Positions 46,887 to 57,500 of a stretch of 64,000 bases of DNA are shown in pieces (positions within the stretch are counted from its first letter, which is position 1; each line of letters opens with the position of its first letter). The notes beneath the pieces are model-generated. The model worked only from the letters and a program-made list of their open reading frames with translations, had not been told where the DNA came from and did not search any database. This DNA is from CAVSNH01 sp963729275. GTDB taxonomy: Bacteria; Actinomycetota; Acidimicrobiia; Acidimicrobiales; RAAP-2. The stretch covers positions 310,001 to 374,000 of the forward strand of contig CAVSNH010000013.1 in assembly GCA_963729275.1 (NCBI GenBank). The letters are read 5' to 3'. A program made the translations under genes and the position numbers.

Positions 46887-49475
46887 TCAGTGACCGGCGC
46901 TCTGACTCTGGGCGGCCCGAGGCGGCGCCCGTCGCCGCCGTCGCCGCCAGCCGGCGACCCCGAGCCCGACGGCCACCACCAGTGCCACCAAGGAGAGGAC
47001 CTGGCCCAAATAGTCGACCACCGTGGTCCCGTAGTGCAGCGTCACGTCGTGGGACGTGGGCACCACGACCATGAGGTTGGGCGCCACTCGCCACGGGCCC
47101 AACGCCCCCGACGCCTGCCAGTTCGGGAAATAGGAGATCTTGACCTCGACCGGAGTGTCCAGCCGGTCGACGTGGAAGGAGATCGAGTCGTTGGTCTGGC
47201 GGACGGCGGTGACCTGAGTGGGCGGCTCGGGAACCGCCCGCGGTGACGTGTCACCGATGGGCACCCGAGGCCAGTCGGTCGGGCCACCGGCCGCCGGCAC
47301 CACGTCCCACCGTGCCGGGTCGTCGTACCAACTGACCGCGGGTGCGAGCCAGCTCTTCTGGCTGGGTTGAACCCCCTGCCAGACGACCGGTTGGTTGGGC
47401 AGGGCCGTGACCAAGGGCGAGTCATCGATCCGGTACACCTTCCATGTGGTGTCCTCGACCTGGCCGTTGTAGCTGGTGTCCCACGGGCCGGTCTGGTCGA
47501 CGAGGGTGAGGGAGGGATCGGCCGACGCGGCTTCCTCGACGTCCGTCGAGGAAGCCAGGAAGTAGCGGACCCCCAATTGCTGAAGATGACGGATGCCGAG
47601 GGTCACGTCGAGCCCGCTATAGGGAAGGCCGACGACTGCGTCGGAGGGCGAGTCGGACAACTCGCTTTGGTTGAGGAAGTGAAACGGCGTGGTCGACGAC
47701 GACTCGAAGAGCAGGCCCTCCATCGAGTCGATGCAGCCGTTCGTCCAGTAGGGCAAGAGCATGAGCGACTCCGTGGTGCCGAACCGGTTGAGGGAGGGGT
47801 CGTACTCCCACATGGCCCGACCGCATCCGTCGGCGGCACCCACGTTGGTCATCATCTGGATGACGGCGTTGTACTCGGGGTAGTCGGGCTTGCCCTGGTA
47901 GCCCGTGTAGTTCCAGTCGGCCCAAGCGCTGGGCTGGTTGGGCCCGACGTTGACGCCGATGCTGGCCAAGGTCGAACCTGAGACCACGAACGGTGGCACG
48001 ACGGCCAGACAGACGCCGAAGAGGGCCACCAGCGGACCGACCACCGCGCCGGCCGGGCCACGCGGACGCGGACGGTGACGACGCGTCACGCGGGCGCCGG
48101 GGCGCCAGGCGCCGTTCCCGGTAAGGGGCTCGGTCCCGGCGAGGGGCTCGGTCCCGTTCCCGTCCTCGGCCCCCTGCGGGCCGGAGGTCTCCGAGGTGCG
48201 CCAGGCGCCCAGCGCGGACGCCCCGGCGGGAGCCAGGTTGTGACGGACCGCCTCCGCCCACACCGAGAGCCGGCGGCGGCGGTGCCAGCGGGCGACGCCC
48301 GCCACTACCTCGCCCAACGCGTACCCGGCCATGAGGTAGACGCAGAGGAACCAGAAGGGCAGGAAGCGGACGTTGTAGAGCTTGCCCTGGGGGTCGAGGC
48401 ACACGGCGGCGGCGGATAGCCCGCCCATGACGAGGATGAACAACGCCACCCGGTTGCGGCGAAGGACCATGGCCACGAGGCCCACCGCGTCGGCCAACAG
48501 CACCCATCGGGCCTCCTCCGGAAAGAGGAGGTGGGGAAAGCCGTAGACGTTGGTGTAGCCCATGTTGGTGGTGTAGGCCTGATAGGCGCCGAAGGGCACG
48601 AGCCACCAGGCGGTGAGGCCCACGCCGATGAACCCGGCTACCGCTGCCCACCAGACCCGTCCCCGCACGCGTCGACGGGCCCGCTTAGCGCCCGCACCCC
48701 GGCGCAACGAACGGAGCACGTCGGCGTCGAGGACCAGCCACACGACGGCGCCGGCCCCCACGAAGAGGGCGGGGATGAGATGGCACAGAAGGGTGACGGC
48801 GAAGAGGACGCCGGCCAACACTCGGTAGCGGCCAGTTCGTAGCCCCCGGCAGACGACCCCGAGAAAGAGGAGGCCGATCGAGAGGCTGAGCGAGAAGGAG
48901 AACTCGCCGGCGAGGGTGGAGAGCAGGTTGCCCCCGTAGATGGTGAAGCTGGGCTCGAAGAGGAAGGGGAGCGTGGCCGCGGCTAGGCAGGCGGGCAAGG
49001 GGTCACGCAGTCCGGACAGCCGGCCGAACGCCCATGCGCAGATGGGTAGGAGGACGCTGCCCAGCACGGTCACGAGCTTGAAGGCGACGTCGTAGGAGAA
49101 GACGGCGTTGAACAGAATGACGACGACGCCAGGGAGCGGGAAGTAGAAGGTGTAGAGCGGGAAGCCGTCGTACCATCCCGGGTCCCAGCCGGTCAGCCGT
49201 CCCTCGGGCAGGAGGTCGTTCTTCAGGAATGCGGGAAGCGCCACGTGCGCACCCGTGTCCCCGCCGGCGGTGGTTGTCTGGGCGAAGAGGAGCGACGGGT
49301 GCAACTGGCTAAGGGTCACGACGATGACGCCGAGCACACAGACGAGGTTGGCCCAGATGGCCCACGATCCCGGCCCGACCAGTCGGAGCAACTGAGACTC
49401 GGAGCGCCTTCTCGTCGAGTGGCGTATCCGGGGCACCTCCTCCTCGAGGCTCGGGACCTCGACCGGCGCCGTCAT
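46887..49475 (-). CDS. Large polytopic membrane protein (PTPS-related / GT-C-like)
   Basis: An 862-residue protein. After a cytosolic N-terminus comes a first membrane helix (about 42-62) and the extracytoplasmic loop AGGDTGAHVALPAFLKNDL, whose GDTGAH motif is the mark of the 6-pyruvoyl-tetrahydropterin-synthase-related membrane proteins and resembles the first-loop acidic motif of GT-C glycosyltransferases. About ten further helices follow up to residue about 500, then a roughly 300-residue extracytoplasmic domain and a last helix at about 830-850. The name is historical; no pterin role is implied. It probably transfers a lipid-linked sugar, but that is inference. Confidence 0.75.
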   Translation of the reverse strand: MTAPVEVPSLEEEVPRIRHSTRRRSESQLLRLVGPGSWAIWANLVCVLGVIVVTLSQLHPSLLFAQTTTAGGDTGAHVALPAFLKNDLLPEGRLTGWDPGWYDGFPLYTFYFPLPGVVVILFNAVFSYDVAFKLVTVLGSVLLPICAWAFGRLSGLRDPLPACLAAATLPFLFEPSFTIYGGNLLSTLAGEFSFSLSLSIGLLFLGVVCRGLRTGRYRVLAGVLFAVTLLCHLIPALFVGAGAVVWLVLDADVLRSLRRGAGAKRARRRVRGRVWWAAVAGFIGVGLTAWWLVPFGAYQAYTTNMGYTNVYGFPHLLFPEEARWVLLADAVGLVAMVLRRNRVALFILVMGGLSAAAVCLDPQGKLYNVRFLPFWFLCVYLMAGYALGEVVAGVARWHRRRRLSVWAEAVRHNLAPAGASALGAWRTSETSGPQGAEDGNGTEPLAGTEPLTGNGAWRPGARVTRRHRPRPRGPAGAVVGPLVALFGVCLAVVPPFVVSGSTLASIGVNVGPNQPSAWADWNYTGYQGKPDYPEYNAVIQMMTNVGAADGCGRAMWEYDPSLNRFGTTESLMLLPYWTNGCIDSMEGLLFESSSTTPFHFLNQSELSDSPSDAVVGLPYSGLDVTLGIRHLQQLGVRYFLASSTDVEEAASADPSLTLVDQTGPWDTSYNGQVEDTTWKVYRIDDSPLVTALPNQPVVWQGVQPSQKSWLAPAVSWYDDPARWDVVPAAGGPTDWPRVPIGDTSPRAVPEPPTQVTAVRQTNDSISFHVDRLDTPVEVKISYFPNWQASGALGPWRVAPNLMVVVPTSHDVTLHYGTTVVDYLGQVLSLVALVVAVGLGVAGWRRRRRRAPPRAAQSQSAGH

Positions 49476-49526
49476 CTCTCCTCCTGGATCACCACCGGGT
49501 CCGTCTCCTCCCCCCGCCGATGGCGC

Positions 49527-50609
49527 TCACAGGTGGATGGCACCGCCGGCGAAGGGAATGACCACTGCGCTCGCCACCACCGCCGTCAAGTTGAACGACG
49601 CGTGAGCGGCCATGTTCATGCCGAGTCGCCCCGTCCGGTAGGCGATGGCCGACAGGATGATCCCGAAGACGGCGAGTCCGAGCAGCTGAAGGCCCTCGAC
49701 ATGGGCCAGACCGAAGAGCACGCCGGTGACGACGACGGCCGCCGTGGGACCCACCCAGCCGCCGAAGGTCCCGAACAACCGGGCCAGTGACCGCAGCAGC
49801 AACCCCCGGAAGAACAGCTCCTCGAAGAACGGAGCACCGACCACGGTGAACACGTCGACCACCAATGTGCCGATGCCGTGTGACCCGCCCATGAGCCGTT
49901 GGCTGGGTGCCTCGAACCGTTGGTTGAAGTTGTGGATATGGGGCGCGATGGGGATGTAGAGGAGGACGACGAGGAACTGACCGCCGATGCCGATGGGGAT
50001 GCCGGCGAGGTCGGCCCAACGGAAGCGCAACCCCATGTCGGCGACGATGTGCTTCGTCCCGCGTACGAAACTGGCGAGGAGCGGGCCCCCGAGGAACCCG
50101 ACCCAGATCCCCAACAGGGTCGAGACGATGTACCACGTCGGCGGCGCCGACAGCTGGGCGATGGCCGACAACGACGCTGTCTTCCCCTCGGCCGCGGCCG
50201 CGACGGCGAGGAAGATGGCGGCGACGACCTGGCCCCCCAAAAAGCCGAGGGCAGCGAAGAGGAGCCACATCCAGGCCGCCGGGCGGTCGCGGGGGACGGC
50301 CCCGGCGGCCAACTGTGCACCGAGGCTGCCGCGCCTCGGGGGCTCTTGGCCCGATGGTGTCGGTGGGATGTGAGCGGCGAACCCAGGCGGTGGAAATGGT
50401 GGAGGTGGTGGCGGGGGTGGGCGGAGAGTCGCCGCCCGAACGGGTTGAGGTGGGGGCGGGGAGGACGGGGGCGGGGAGGACGGGGGCGGCCACGACGGCT
50501 CGGACGGAGGAGGGGTCGGAGGAAGGGAGGCGGTCGAGGCCGGAGATGGATGAGCAGGGCTGTCGGCCGTCCCGGGCGCGTCCGCACCCTGTTCGGACGG
50601 GTCGATCAC
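49527..50609 (-). CDS. CPBP family intramembrane metalloprotease with Pro-rich N-terminus
   Basis: A 360-residue membrane protease of the CAAX/Abi (CPBP) family. The active-site set is APFFEELFFRGLLLRSLARL (EExxxR), LFGLAHVEGLQLLGLAVFG (His) and GMNMAAHASFNLT (His plus Asn) in the last third. About eight membrane helices are seen. The first about 90 residues are a Pro/Ser run (PPPSSPPPPQP and PPPPPPPPF) that is probably cytosolic and disordered. Start codon is uncertain; GTG 50609 is chosen over an ATG at 50633. It is divergent from ftsH and upstream of the large membrane protein in the same direction. Confidence 0.85.
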   Translation of the reverse strand: MIDPSEQGADAPGTADSPAHPSPASTASLPPTPPPSEPSWPPPSSPPPSSPPPPQPVRAATLRPPPPPPPPFPPPGFAAHIPPTPSGQEPPRRGSLGAQLAAGAVPRDRPAAWMWLLFAALGFLGGQVVAAIFLAVAAAAEGKTASLSAIAQLSAPPTWYIVSTLLGIWVGFLGGPLLASFVRGTKHIVADMGLRFRWADLAGIPIGIGGQFLVVLLYIPIAPHIHNFNQRFEAPSQRLMGGSHGIGTLVVDVFTVVGAPFFEELFFRGLLLRSLARLFGTFGGWVGPTAAVVVTGVLFGLAHVEGLQLLGLAVFGIILSAIAYRTGRLGMNMAAHASFNLTAVVASAVVIPFAGGAIHL

Positions 50610-50767
50610 CCCCACACGATACCGACGCAACATCGGCCGCCGGCGGCGCGAGCCACGTCAGGAACGTCGTCGTACAGGGAAATCACAGTCGCGAACTGGT
50701 GCCGGCTGGTAGCCGTGGGCGGCGCGCCGATGCCTCAAAGCCGCCCGGGTCCGAATACCATAGATCC

Positions 50768-53032
50768 GTGCCTCCCCCTGACCCTGATCTCGGGAACGGC
50801 CCGCCACCACCGCCGGGCTCGATGGTCCCGGGCACGCCCAACCGCAACCGCATGGTCATCTACCTGCTGCTGGCGGCTGCCCTCCTCGCCGTCTTCATCG
50901 TCCCCAGCCTCGTCCACAAAACCACCCCCAACACGCTGACCTACAACCAGTTCATCGACGATCTGCAGGCCAAGCAGGTCAAGACGGCCACGGTCGACAA
51001 CACGACCGGGATCATCAGCGGCACCTTGAACAACGGGGTCTCCTATACATCGAACGGCCCGAACCCGGTCAACAGCACTGAGACGACGGACCTGAAGGCC
51101 CTCGGCTCGAACGCCAAGTTCGTCACCTCGAGTTCGAACGAGCTCCTCGGCATCCTTCTCACCTGGGTGCTGCCCTTTGCCCTCATCATCGTCTTCTTCG
51201 TCTGGATCAGCCGCAAGGCCCAAGGCCAGATGGGCAGCATCATGTCCATCGGACGGTCCAAGGCCAAGCTGTACTCGACCGAGCGACCGTCGACCACCTT
51301 TGACGACGTCGCCGGCTACGACGGGGTCAAGCTCGAGATCTCCGAGGTCGTGGACTTCCTCAAGACGCCGTCGCGCTTCAAGGACATCGGTGCGCGCATC
51401 CCCAAGGGCATCCTGCTCGTCGGCCCGCCGGGAACGGGCAAGACGCTCCTCGCCCGGGCAGTGGCCGGTGAGGCAGGTGTGCCCTTCATGTCGGTCAGCG
51501 GATCCGACTTCATGGAGATGTTCGTGGGTGTCGGCGCCAGCCGGGTGCGCGACCTGTTCGCCACCGCTCGCAAGCAGGCGCCGGCCATCGTGTTCATCGA
51601 CGAGATCGACTCCATCGGCCGCAAGCGGGGCGCCGGACTCGGTGGTGGCCACGACGAGCGTGAGCAGACACTCAACCAGATGCTCTCGGAGATGGACGGC
51701 TTCGACCCGACCGAAGGGATCGTGGTCATGGCCGCCACCAACCGACCGGACATCCTCGACCCAGCCATCTTGCGTCCCGGTCGCTTCGACCGTCAGATCG
51801 TCGTCCCCCTCCCCGACCTCGACGAACGGCTGCCCATCCTGCAGGTGCACTGCAAGGACAAGCGGGTGGACCCGACGGTCGACCTCGGCCTGGTGGCCCG
51901 GGGCACTCCGGGCATGAGTGGTGCCGACCTCGCCAACTTGGTCAACGAGGCTGCCCTGCACGCGGTGCGCCGCGGCTCCAAGGTGATCCAGAACGAGGAC
52001 TTCGATTCGGCCCGGGACCGGGTGCTCATGGGCCATCGACGCGAAAGCCTCGTGCTGTCCGACCAGGAGAAGGAGCGGGTCGCCTTCCACGAGGGCGGCC
52101 ACGCCGTGCTGGCCTACGTGTTGCCCGAGGCCGATCCCGTGCACAAGGTGACCATCCTGCCGACGGGCATGGCCCTCGGAGTGACTCAGCAGCTGCCCAT
52201 GGAAGAGCGTCACATCCATCCGCGCCAACACATCGAGGACACGCTCTGCGTGCGTATGGGCGGTCGGGCCGCCGAGCTCCTCGTCTACGGCGACCTCTCG
52301 ACCGGTGCCAGCAACGACCTCGTGGGCAACACCGAGCTCGCCCGCAAGATGGTGCGCGAGTGGGGCATGAGCGACAAGATCGGGCCCATGGCCTGGGGCT
52401 CGCAGGGCCAAGTCTTCTTGGGCGAGGACCTCATGCACACCCGCGACTACTCCGAGCACACGAGTCAGGTCATCGACGACGAGGTCGAGATCATCCTCCG
52501 GGCCCAGGAGGAGCGAGCCCTCGACGTGCTGGCCCGCCACCGGGGTGGCCTCGATGCCGTGGCCCGCGCCCTCCTCGACGAGGAGACCATCGACGGCGAG
52601 ACCGTCGGCCGACTGGTCGACACCGCTTACGGGCGGCCAGTGCACGCCGAAGGGGTCAAGACCATCCCGCCGATCTTCGTGGCCTCCCAGCACGGCCCGA
52701 CGGGGACGGGCGACGCCGACGGTCCTCCCACCGATGGGTCGCCGGCTGAGCTCCCGCCGTCGGGACCATCGGGAGCGGAGGCCGAGTCGGGCGCCGGCGA
52801 GACCTCCGAGCAAGGCCAACCCGCGCACGACCCAGCGGCCGCCGCGGCCAACCGTGCCGCCGATGCACCGCCGGTCACCCCGGCTCCGCCCTCGACGGGC
52901 GGCGACGGGAACGGTGTGCGACCGGGCCAGTCCCCATGGCCGGCACCGGCACCACCGGCTCCCCCGGCAGCCGGGTCGTGGCCCAAGCAGGCGCCCTGGC
53001 CCCCGCCACCACCGCCACCCACTTCCCGCTGA
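50768..53032 (+). CDS. ftsH: ATP-dependent zinc metalloprotease FtsH
   Basis: A 754-residue membrane AAA+ protease that extracts and degrades membrane and soluble proteins. Two membrane helices (about 30-50 and 128-148) flank a periplasmic domain. The AAA domain has LLVGPPGTGKTLLARAVAGE (from about residue 217), VFIDEIDSIGRKRGAGLGGG and the second-region LRPGRFDRQIVVPLP. The protease site is H441EGGH445 with Asp517 (in GASNDLV) as third zinc ligand. The C-terminal about 110 residues are Pro/Ala/Gly-rich and acidic, longer than usual. GTG 50768 gives the normal N-terminus. Confidence 0.97.
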   Translation: MPPPDPDLGNGPPPPPGSMVPGTPNRNRMVIYLLLAAALLAVFIVPSLVHKTTPNTLTYNQFIDDLQAKQVKTATVDNTTGIISGTLNNGVSYTSNGPNPVNSTETTDLKALGSNAKFVTSSSNELLGILLTWVLPFALIIVFFVWISRKAQGQMGSIMSIGRSKAKLYSTERPSTTFDDVAGYDGVKLEISEVVDFLKTPSRFKDIGARIPKGILLVGPPGTGKTLLARAVAGEAGVPFMSVSGSDFMEMFVGVGASRVRDLFATARKQAPAIVFIDEIDSIGRKRGAGLGGGHDEREQTLNQMLSEMDGFDPTEGIVVMAATNRPDILDPAILRPGRFDRQIVVPLPDLDERLPILQVHCKDKRVDPTVDLGLVARGTPGMSGADLANLVNEAALHAVRRGSKVIQNEDFDSARDRVLMGHRRESLVLSDQEKERVAFHEGGHAVLAYVLPEADPVHKVTILPTGMALGVTQQLPMEERHIHPRQHIEDTLCVRMGGRAAELLVYGDLSTGASNDLVGNTELARKMVREWGMSDKIGPMAWGSQGQVFLGEDLMHTRDYSEHTSQVIDDEVEIILRAQEERALDVLARHRGGLDAVARALLDEETIDGETVGRLVDTAYGRPVHAEGVKTIPPIFVASQHGPTGTGDADGPPTDGSPAELPPSGPSGAEAESGAGETSEQGQPAHDPAAAAANRAADAPPVTPAPPSTGGDGNGVRPGQSPWPAPAPPAPPAAGSWPKQAPWPPPPPPPTSR

Positions 53033-53147
53033 CCTCGCGCTGCGCTGGCGCTGCGCCCGCGCTGCCCACGCTGCGCCCGGGCTGACTTCCGACGGTGCGT
53101 CCATGAGACGGCGGTCGACTCGGCTCCGAGCCGTTCCGCCGAAGGTC

Positions 53148-53162
53148 AGGCCGACGGTCGGC
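53148..53162. terminator. Perfect hairpin between convergent ftsH and DUF5719 genes
   Basis: GGCCGA-CGG-TCGGCC at 53148-53162, a 6-bp perfect stem six bases beyond the stop of the DUF5719 gene (minus strand). A second, CGGCT-CCG-AGCCG, lies about 20 bases to its left. Either could end transcription from one or both sides; no T-run is present. Confidence 0.45.
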
Positions 53163-53168
53163 CGAAGC

Positions 53169-54599
53169 TCAGCCAGAGACGGGGAAGACCGGCTGTGTGA
53201 CGACGCCCGGGGCGCTCGGCACCAAGTCGGCGTCGACGACGACCGGCGAAGTGGCGGTCACCAGGTAAGGGGAGCCTGTCGGTATCTGCTGCCGGGCAAG
53301 GTCGGCCAGTTGGCCGGGAGCGATCACCACGTTGACGGCAGGACGGGGGCGCCCAAGGGCCGAGATCGTGACCCGGCACGGGCTGTCCCCGGCGTTGGCC
53401 ACCGATAGCGACCGGATGGAGATGGCAACGCCCGTGGCTGGCGCGCCAGCGGCCCACGGTGCGGGAACCAACCACTCGCTCGCCGCCGACGACGTTCCCA
53501 GCGAGAGTCCCTGACCCGGCGGCGGCGTCCCCGCCGCGGCGATGACCGACTGGCCCACGACGACAGGACCGTTGGCCCGTACGGTGACGGCGACAGGCGA
53601 CCCGCTCGGCCATCCGGGTGTCGACGACGGCGAGAAGCTGGCAGTAGAGAACCCGGCGACCTCGAGGGTGTGGGGCACGACGGTGGCCGACGGCAACTTG
53701 GCCGAGAAGGTCACGGCGACCGGTGACGACGACGGGTTGCCGACGTCGAAGCCGACCGTCGACCCGCTCGCCGGCGTAGTGCCGGCGAAGCGCCAGACAC
53801 CCGACGGCTGGATCGAGCCAAGCTCCAGCGACAGGCTGGTGGACGGCCCACTCCACTGCTGGAACTCGTCGGCCACCAACGCCCCGGACACGACCGAGAC
53901 GACAGTGGCCGCCTCGGTAAGGCTCTGGGCGTAGGAGCCGACGTCCTCGTCGACCAGCTGCCCGGGGCCGACCACGATGCCCTGGAAGGGCTGCGGCGTG
54001 AGCGGTCCGTTGCTGGTGAGGAAGGTGACGTCAGCCAGGGTCGGGCTCGCCGTCGGGTTGAACAGCGAGAGGGTCAGGGTGTTGCCGCCGGCCGTCGATC
54101 CGGACGGGAAGTACCACTGGGTGGCCACGGTCGAGGCGCAGGGCGCCATGCTCCAACCACCGGCACCGGAAACCTCTTGGTTGACGGCCACTCCTCCGCC
54201 GGTGAAGGCCAAGCTCGAGGCGATGCTGCCGCCGGGGAGCCCGGCGCCGGGGTCGACGGCCGTCGTGCGATCGGGGGGGGCGTCGATCGGCTGCTCGTGC
54301 GACACCGAGCCGGAGGCGCCGGCCACGGTCGTGGTCATGACACCGTGCGCCGTCCGTGGCCGGGTGTTGGTCAGAAAGACCGTGGTACCGGCGGCCGTTC
54401 CCGTGCCGGCCGCACAGAACGACGACGAGGTCCCGGCGCCGGTCGGCGCCACGGTGAAGGCGGCGGGCGGCTCAGCGGGCGTCGTCGGCACCGCCGGCAC
54501 CGACAGAACTGCGCTCAACACCCCGACTCCCGCCACGACCACCACCACCATGGAGAGCACGACGAGCCGGTGAGGCCGGCGCTCGTCCGGATCGCTCAT
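53169..54599 (-). CDS. DUF5719 family membrane-anchored protein
   Basis: A 476-residue protein with a single N-terminal membrane helix (residues 11-35, VVLSMVVVVVAGVGVLSAVL) and a large extracytoplasmic region of repeated beta-sandwich character: LTLSLFNPTASPTLADVTFL, TVGFDVGNPSSSPVAVTFSA and VANAGDSPCRVTISALGRPR each look like one sandwich. It matches the DUF5719 family found beside a large GT2 glycosyltransferase in actinobacteria. Here its ATG overlaps the GT2 stop by 4 bases (ATGA), so they are coupled and probably work together in envelope assembly. Function unknown. Confidence 0.87.
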   Translation of the reverse strand: MSDPDERRPHRLVVLSMVVVVVAGVGVLSAVLSVPAVPTTPAEPPAAFTVAPTGAGTSSSFCAAGTGTAAGTTVFLTNTRPRTAHGVMTTTVAGASGSVSHEQPIDAPPDRTTAVDPGAGLPGGSIASSLAFTGGGVAVNQEVSGAGGWSMAPCASTVATQWYFPSGSTAGGNTLTLSLFNPTASPTLADVTFLTSNGPLTPQPFQGIVVGPGQLVDEDVGSYAQSLTEAATVVSVVSGALVADEFQQWSGPSTSLSLELGSIQPSGVWRFAGTTPASGSTVGFDVGNPSSSPVAVTFSAKLPSATVVPHTLEVAGFSTASFSPSSTPGWPSGSPVAVTVRANGPVVVGQSVIAAAGTPPPGQGLSLGTSSAASEWLVPAPWAAGAPATGVAISIRSLSVANAGDSPCRVTISALGRPRPAVNVVIAPGQLADLARQQIPTGSPYLVTATSPVVVDADLVPSAPGVVTQPVFPVSG

Positions 54600-57500
54600 G
54601 TCCGCACCCCAGAGTCGGAGGGCGACTCGGCCCAGGTGACCTCGTCGAAGACCTCCCAGTCGTCCGGCCGGGGCGGAGACGCCGCCGACCGTGCCCGCCT
54701 GCGCCGCAAACGGGACCACTGTTGTCCGACTTGCCGACGGCCGACCACCGCGACCAACGCCAACAGCCAGACCAGGACGCTGTAGGCGAGGGCCAATCCC
54801 GGCCACGGGCCACCGGCGAATCCGAGTACAGCGTTGCCGGCAGCCGCCACCGGATAACGGCCGACCCAACCACCAGCCCCCGCCTTCCTGATCGACCGGT
54901 TGCCGACCGTCAACACCCAACGGCCGGCCGGGGCCATGGCGCTCTGCACGGTCCCGGCGGCGAGCGGGCCCTGGTAGGAGGTGGAAGCGACAGGCCCGGG
55001 CAGGACCGGCGTGGCCACCGTGGCCGATGCGCCTGCCGCTCCACTGGCGTTCGTCCGGGTGGGCACGAACTCGACCCGCGACGGGAGCCAGTCGGTGTTC
55101 TGGTAGACGGTGAGGCCCGTGCCCGAGAGCACGGTGGCGAGATCGAGCTGCCGGTCGAGAGCAGGAAGCAGGTCACCGGGAACCGGCAGCGACTCGGTGC
55201 TCTGTTGACCCTGGATCTGGGGAGCGAGAGCGGTGACGACGACGACGTAGCGGACGCCGGCCGAGGACAGCAGCTGCCCCAGGCGATCGGTCCCGTCGTC
55301 ACGGGCCAGGTCGACGGCGGCGGCCAGATTGGCCGCCGGTCCGGCCCCGGGCGGGTTCCACAACCAGCGGGCGTCGGCTGGGCCTTCCTCGGAGGTCGCA
55401 TAGGCCAGGCCGCCGCCCGCCGCCCAGCTGCCGAGATTCAGCGCCCGGGGGTCACCGAGCCAGAGGACGCGGAACGCCCCCGACCCGGTACGCCCGGGCA
55501 TCCATGCCAGCGCCTGGCTGAAATCATCGGCCGGCAGGTTCCAGTTGCCGGGTAGAGCCGAGACCAGGGTCGGGACGGCGGCCAGCATGGTGGCCGCGAC
55601 AGCCAGGGCGGTGATCATCTGGCGCCACCCGAACGCGGCCCGGGGCACGTCCACCTCGAATGCGGCGATGCCGAGACCGATAGAGGTGGCCACGGCCACG
55701 GCCGCGGGGGCAAGGAGGATGGTGAGGTCGGGCGCCCAGTTGCCGGTCCACCCGCGGCCGACCACCCAAGCCGCCAACCAGAAGACGATGGTCACCGACC
55801 ACAGCCGGGCGGCCCAGCCGAATCGGGGCCCGCGCCCGAGCACGAGCGGGGAGAGGGCGGCCAGCGCGAACCCCCATCCAAGGACCGAGCCCCCGATCGG
55901 ACCGACGGCGAAGCGGAGCAAGGATCCCCAGCCGACGGCGTCGGCGGCCGACAGAGGCACCCCGAAGACGGACACCGCTCCGGATCCGGCGCTAAGCACC
56001 CCGATGAGCCACGGGAGGTTGATGACAGCGGCCAGCAGTGTCGCCCCGACGGCACGACCGAGCACGCGGACGGCGGCCGGCCGGGCTCCGGCCACGGCCA
56101 AGGTGCCGGCCACGGTCACGCCAGACAGCAGCACGACGATGGCGGCGGCAGGAGCGAAGGCGACGAGCACGGCCTCGAGGAGGCCCAAGACGAGGAGGTC
56201 TCGCCGGCCGGCCACGTAGCGCGCCATTCCGCTCGGCTTGGGGGGCGCCGGCTTCGGTTCCGGTTCCGGTTCCGGCTCCGGCTCTGGCTCTGGCGCAAAC
56301 GGCGCCAGGCCCGAGGCACGGAACAAGCGGGACAGCACCCACGGGCTGCCGGCGTAGAGGACGAGGCCTCCGAGCCGGCCCGTGCCCAGGGCGTCGTAGG
56401 GCAGGCCCATGGCCAGATAGGAGATGCCGGCCACGAGTGAGGCCCGCTGCGACCCGAACGGGCGTACCAGCCGGACGACGCCCCATGCCCCGATCGGCAC
56501 GCACGCCAACACCAGCACCTTCTCGGCCAGGCCCATGGCCCCCAAGAGCACCGTCCCGAGCACGCCCATCAGGGCCAGAGCTGCGGTGGCAGGTGCCGTG
56601 GTACCGACTCCGGCTGGATGCCATCCAGCGAAGAACTGGCCAAAGCTGGCCCCCCAGGACGGGAACGGGGCGAACTGACCCACGGCCGGCAACCGCGTCG
56701 TAATGATGTTCCGGCTCCCGATCACGATCACGAGACCGGCGGCCAGCCAGCACGCCAGCCTCGCCGACCGGCCCATCTGGCCCCGGTCGGGCAAGGGTCC
56801 GGCGGCCGGCGACGGTTCTGGCCCTTCGGGCACCCCCGGCTCGGCATCGGCCAACTCGTCGTCGTGCGCGCCGTGGAAGCCGTACTGGAACACGCGACGC
56901 CCATAGGAGGAGAGCCGTGCGCTGCCTCTCATTTGCAGTTGACGCACCTCGCTGTCAGGGAGTCGACGATGGGCACGCAGCTCAGCCCGCTGGGCCCGCA
57001 GCGTGGGGAGGCGCCGGAGGTTCCACCGCCAGGCTCTGGTCACGGCCGTGGCCCGTCCTCGGTTGCCGGCGAGCCGAGCTACCACGACCTCGGCGGTGGA
57101 GAGGGCGGCGATCTGGGGCACCACCCGCAACAGGTGAAAGCGGCCGTAGCACTTGAAGGTGGCCAACAACTCGTGTCGACGTTGCAGCTCCTGCAGGGTC
57201 GGGGCGGGCTGCGACCCCGACCCGTCGGCGGCGGCCCACAGGCTGGGCTCGAGCGGCCTCGACCCGCTGGCCAGCTCCTCACGGTGGCGGATGCGAGCAT
57301 CGGGGGCGACGATGACCCGGGCCCCCGCCACCTGGGCACGCCAGCAGAAGTCGAGGTCCTCTCCCATGGCCACGATGACCGGGTCGAACCCGCCGAGCTC
57401 CTCGAAGAGGTCGGCGCGCACCAGATTGCAACCGCCAGGAGCGAGGAAGACGTCACGCACGGCGTCGTGCTGCCCTTGGTCGATCTCGTAGGGGTGGACT

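Noticed and set aside
50735..53104. A 789-residue open frame on the minus strand
   Set aside because: It is antisense to ftsH and is a codon-bias artefact.
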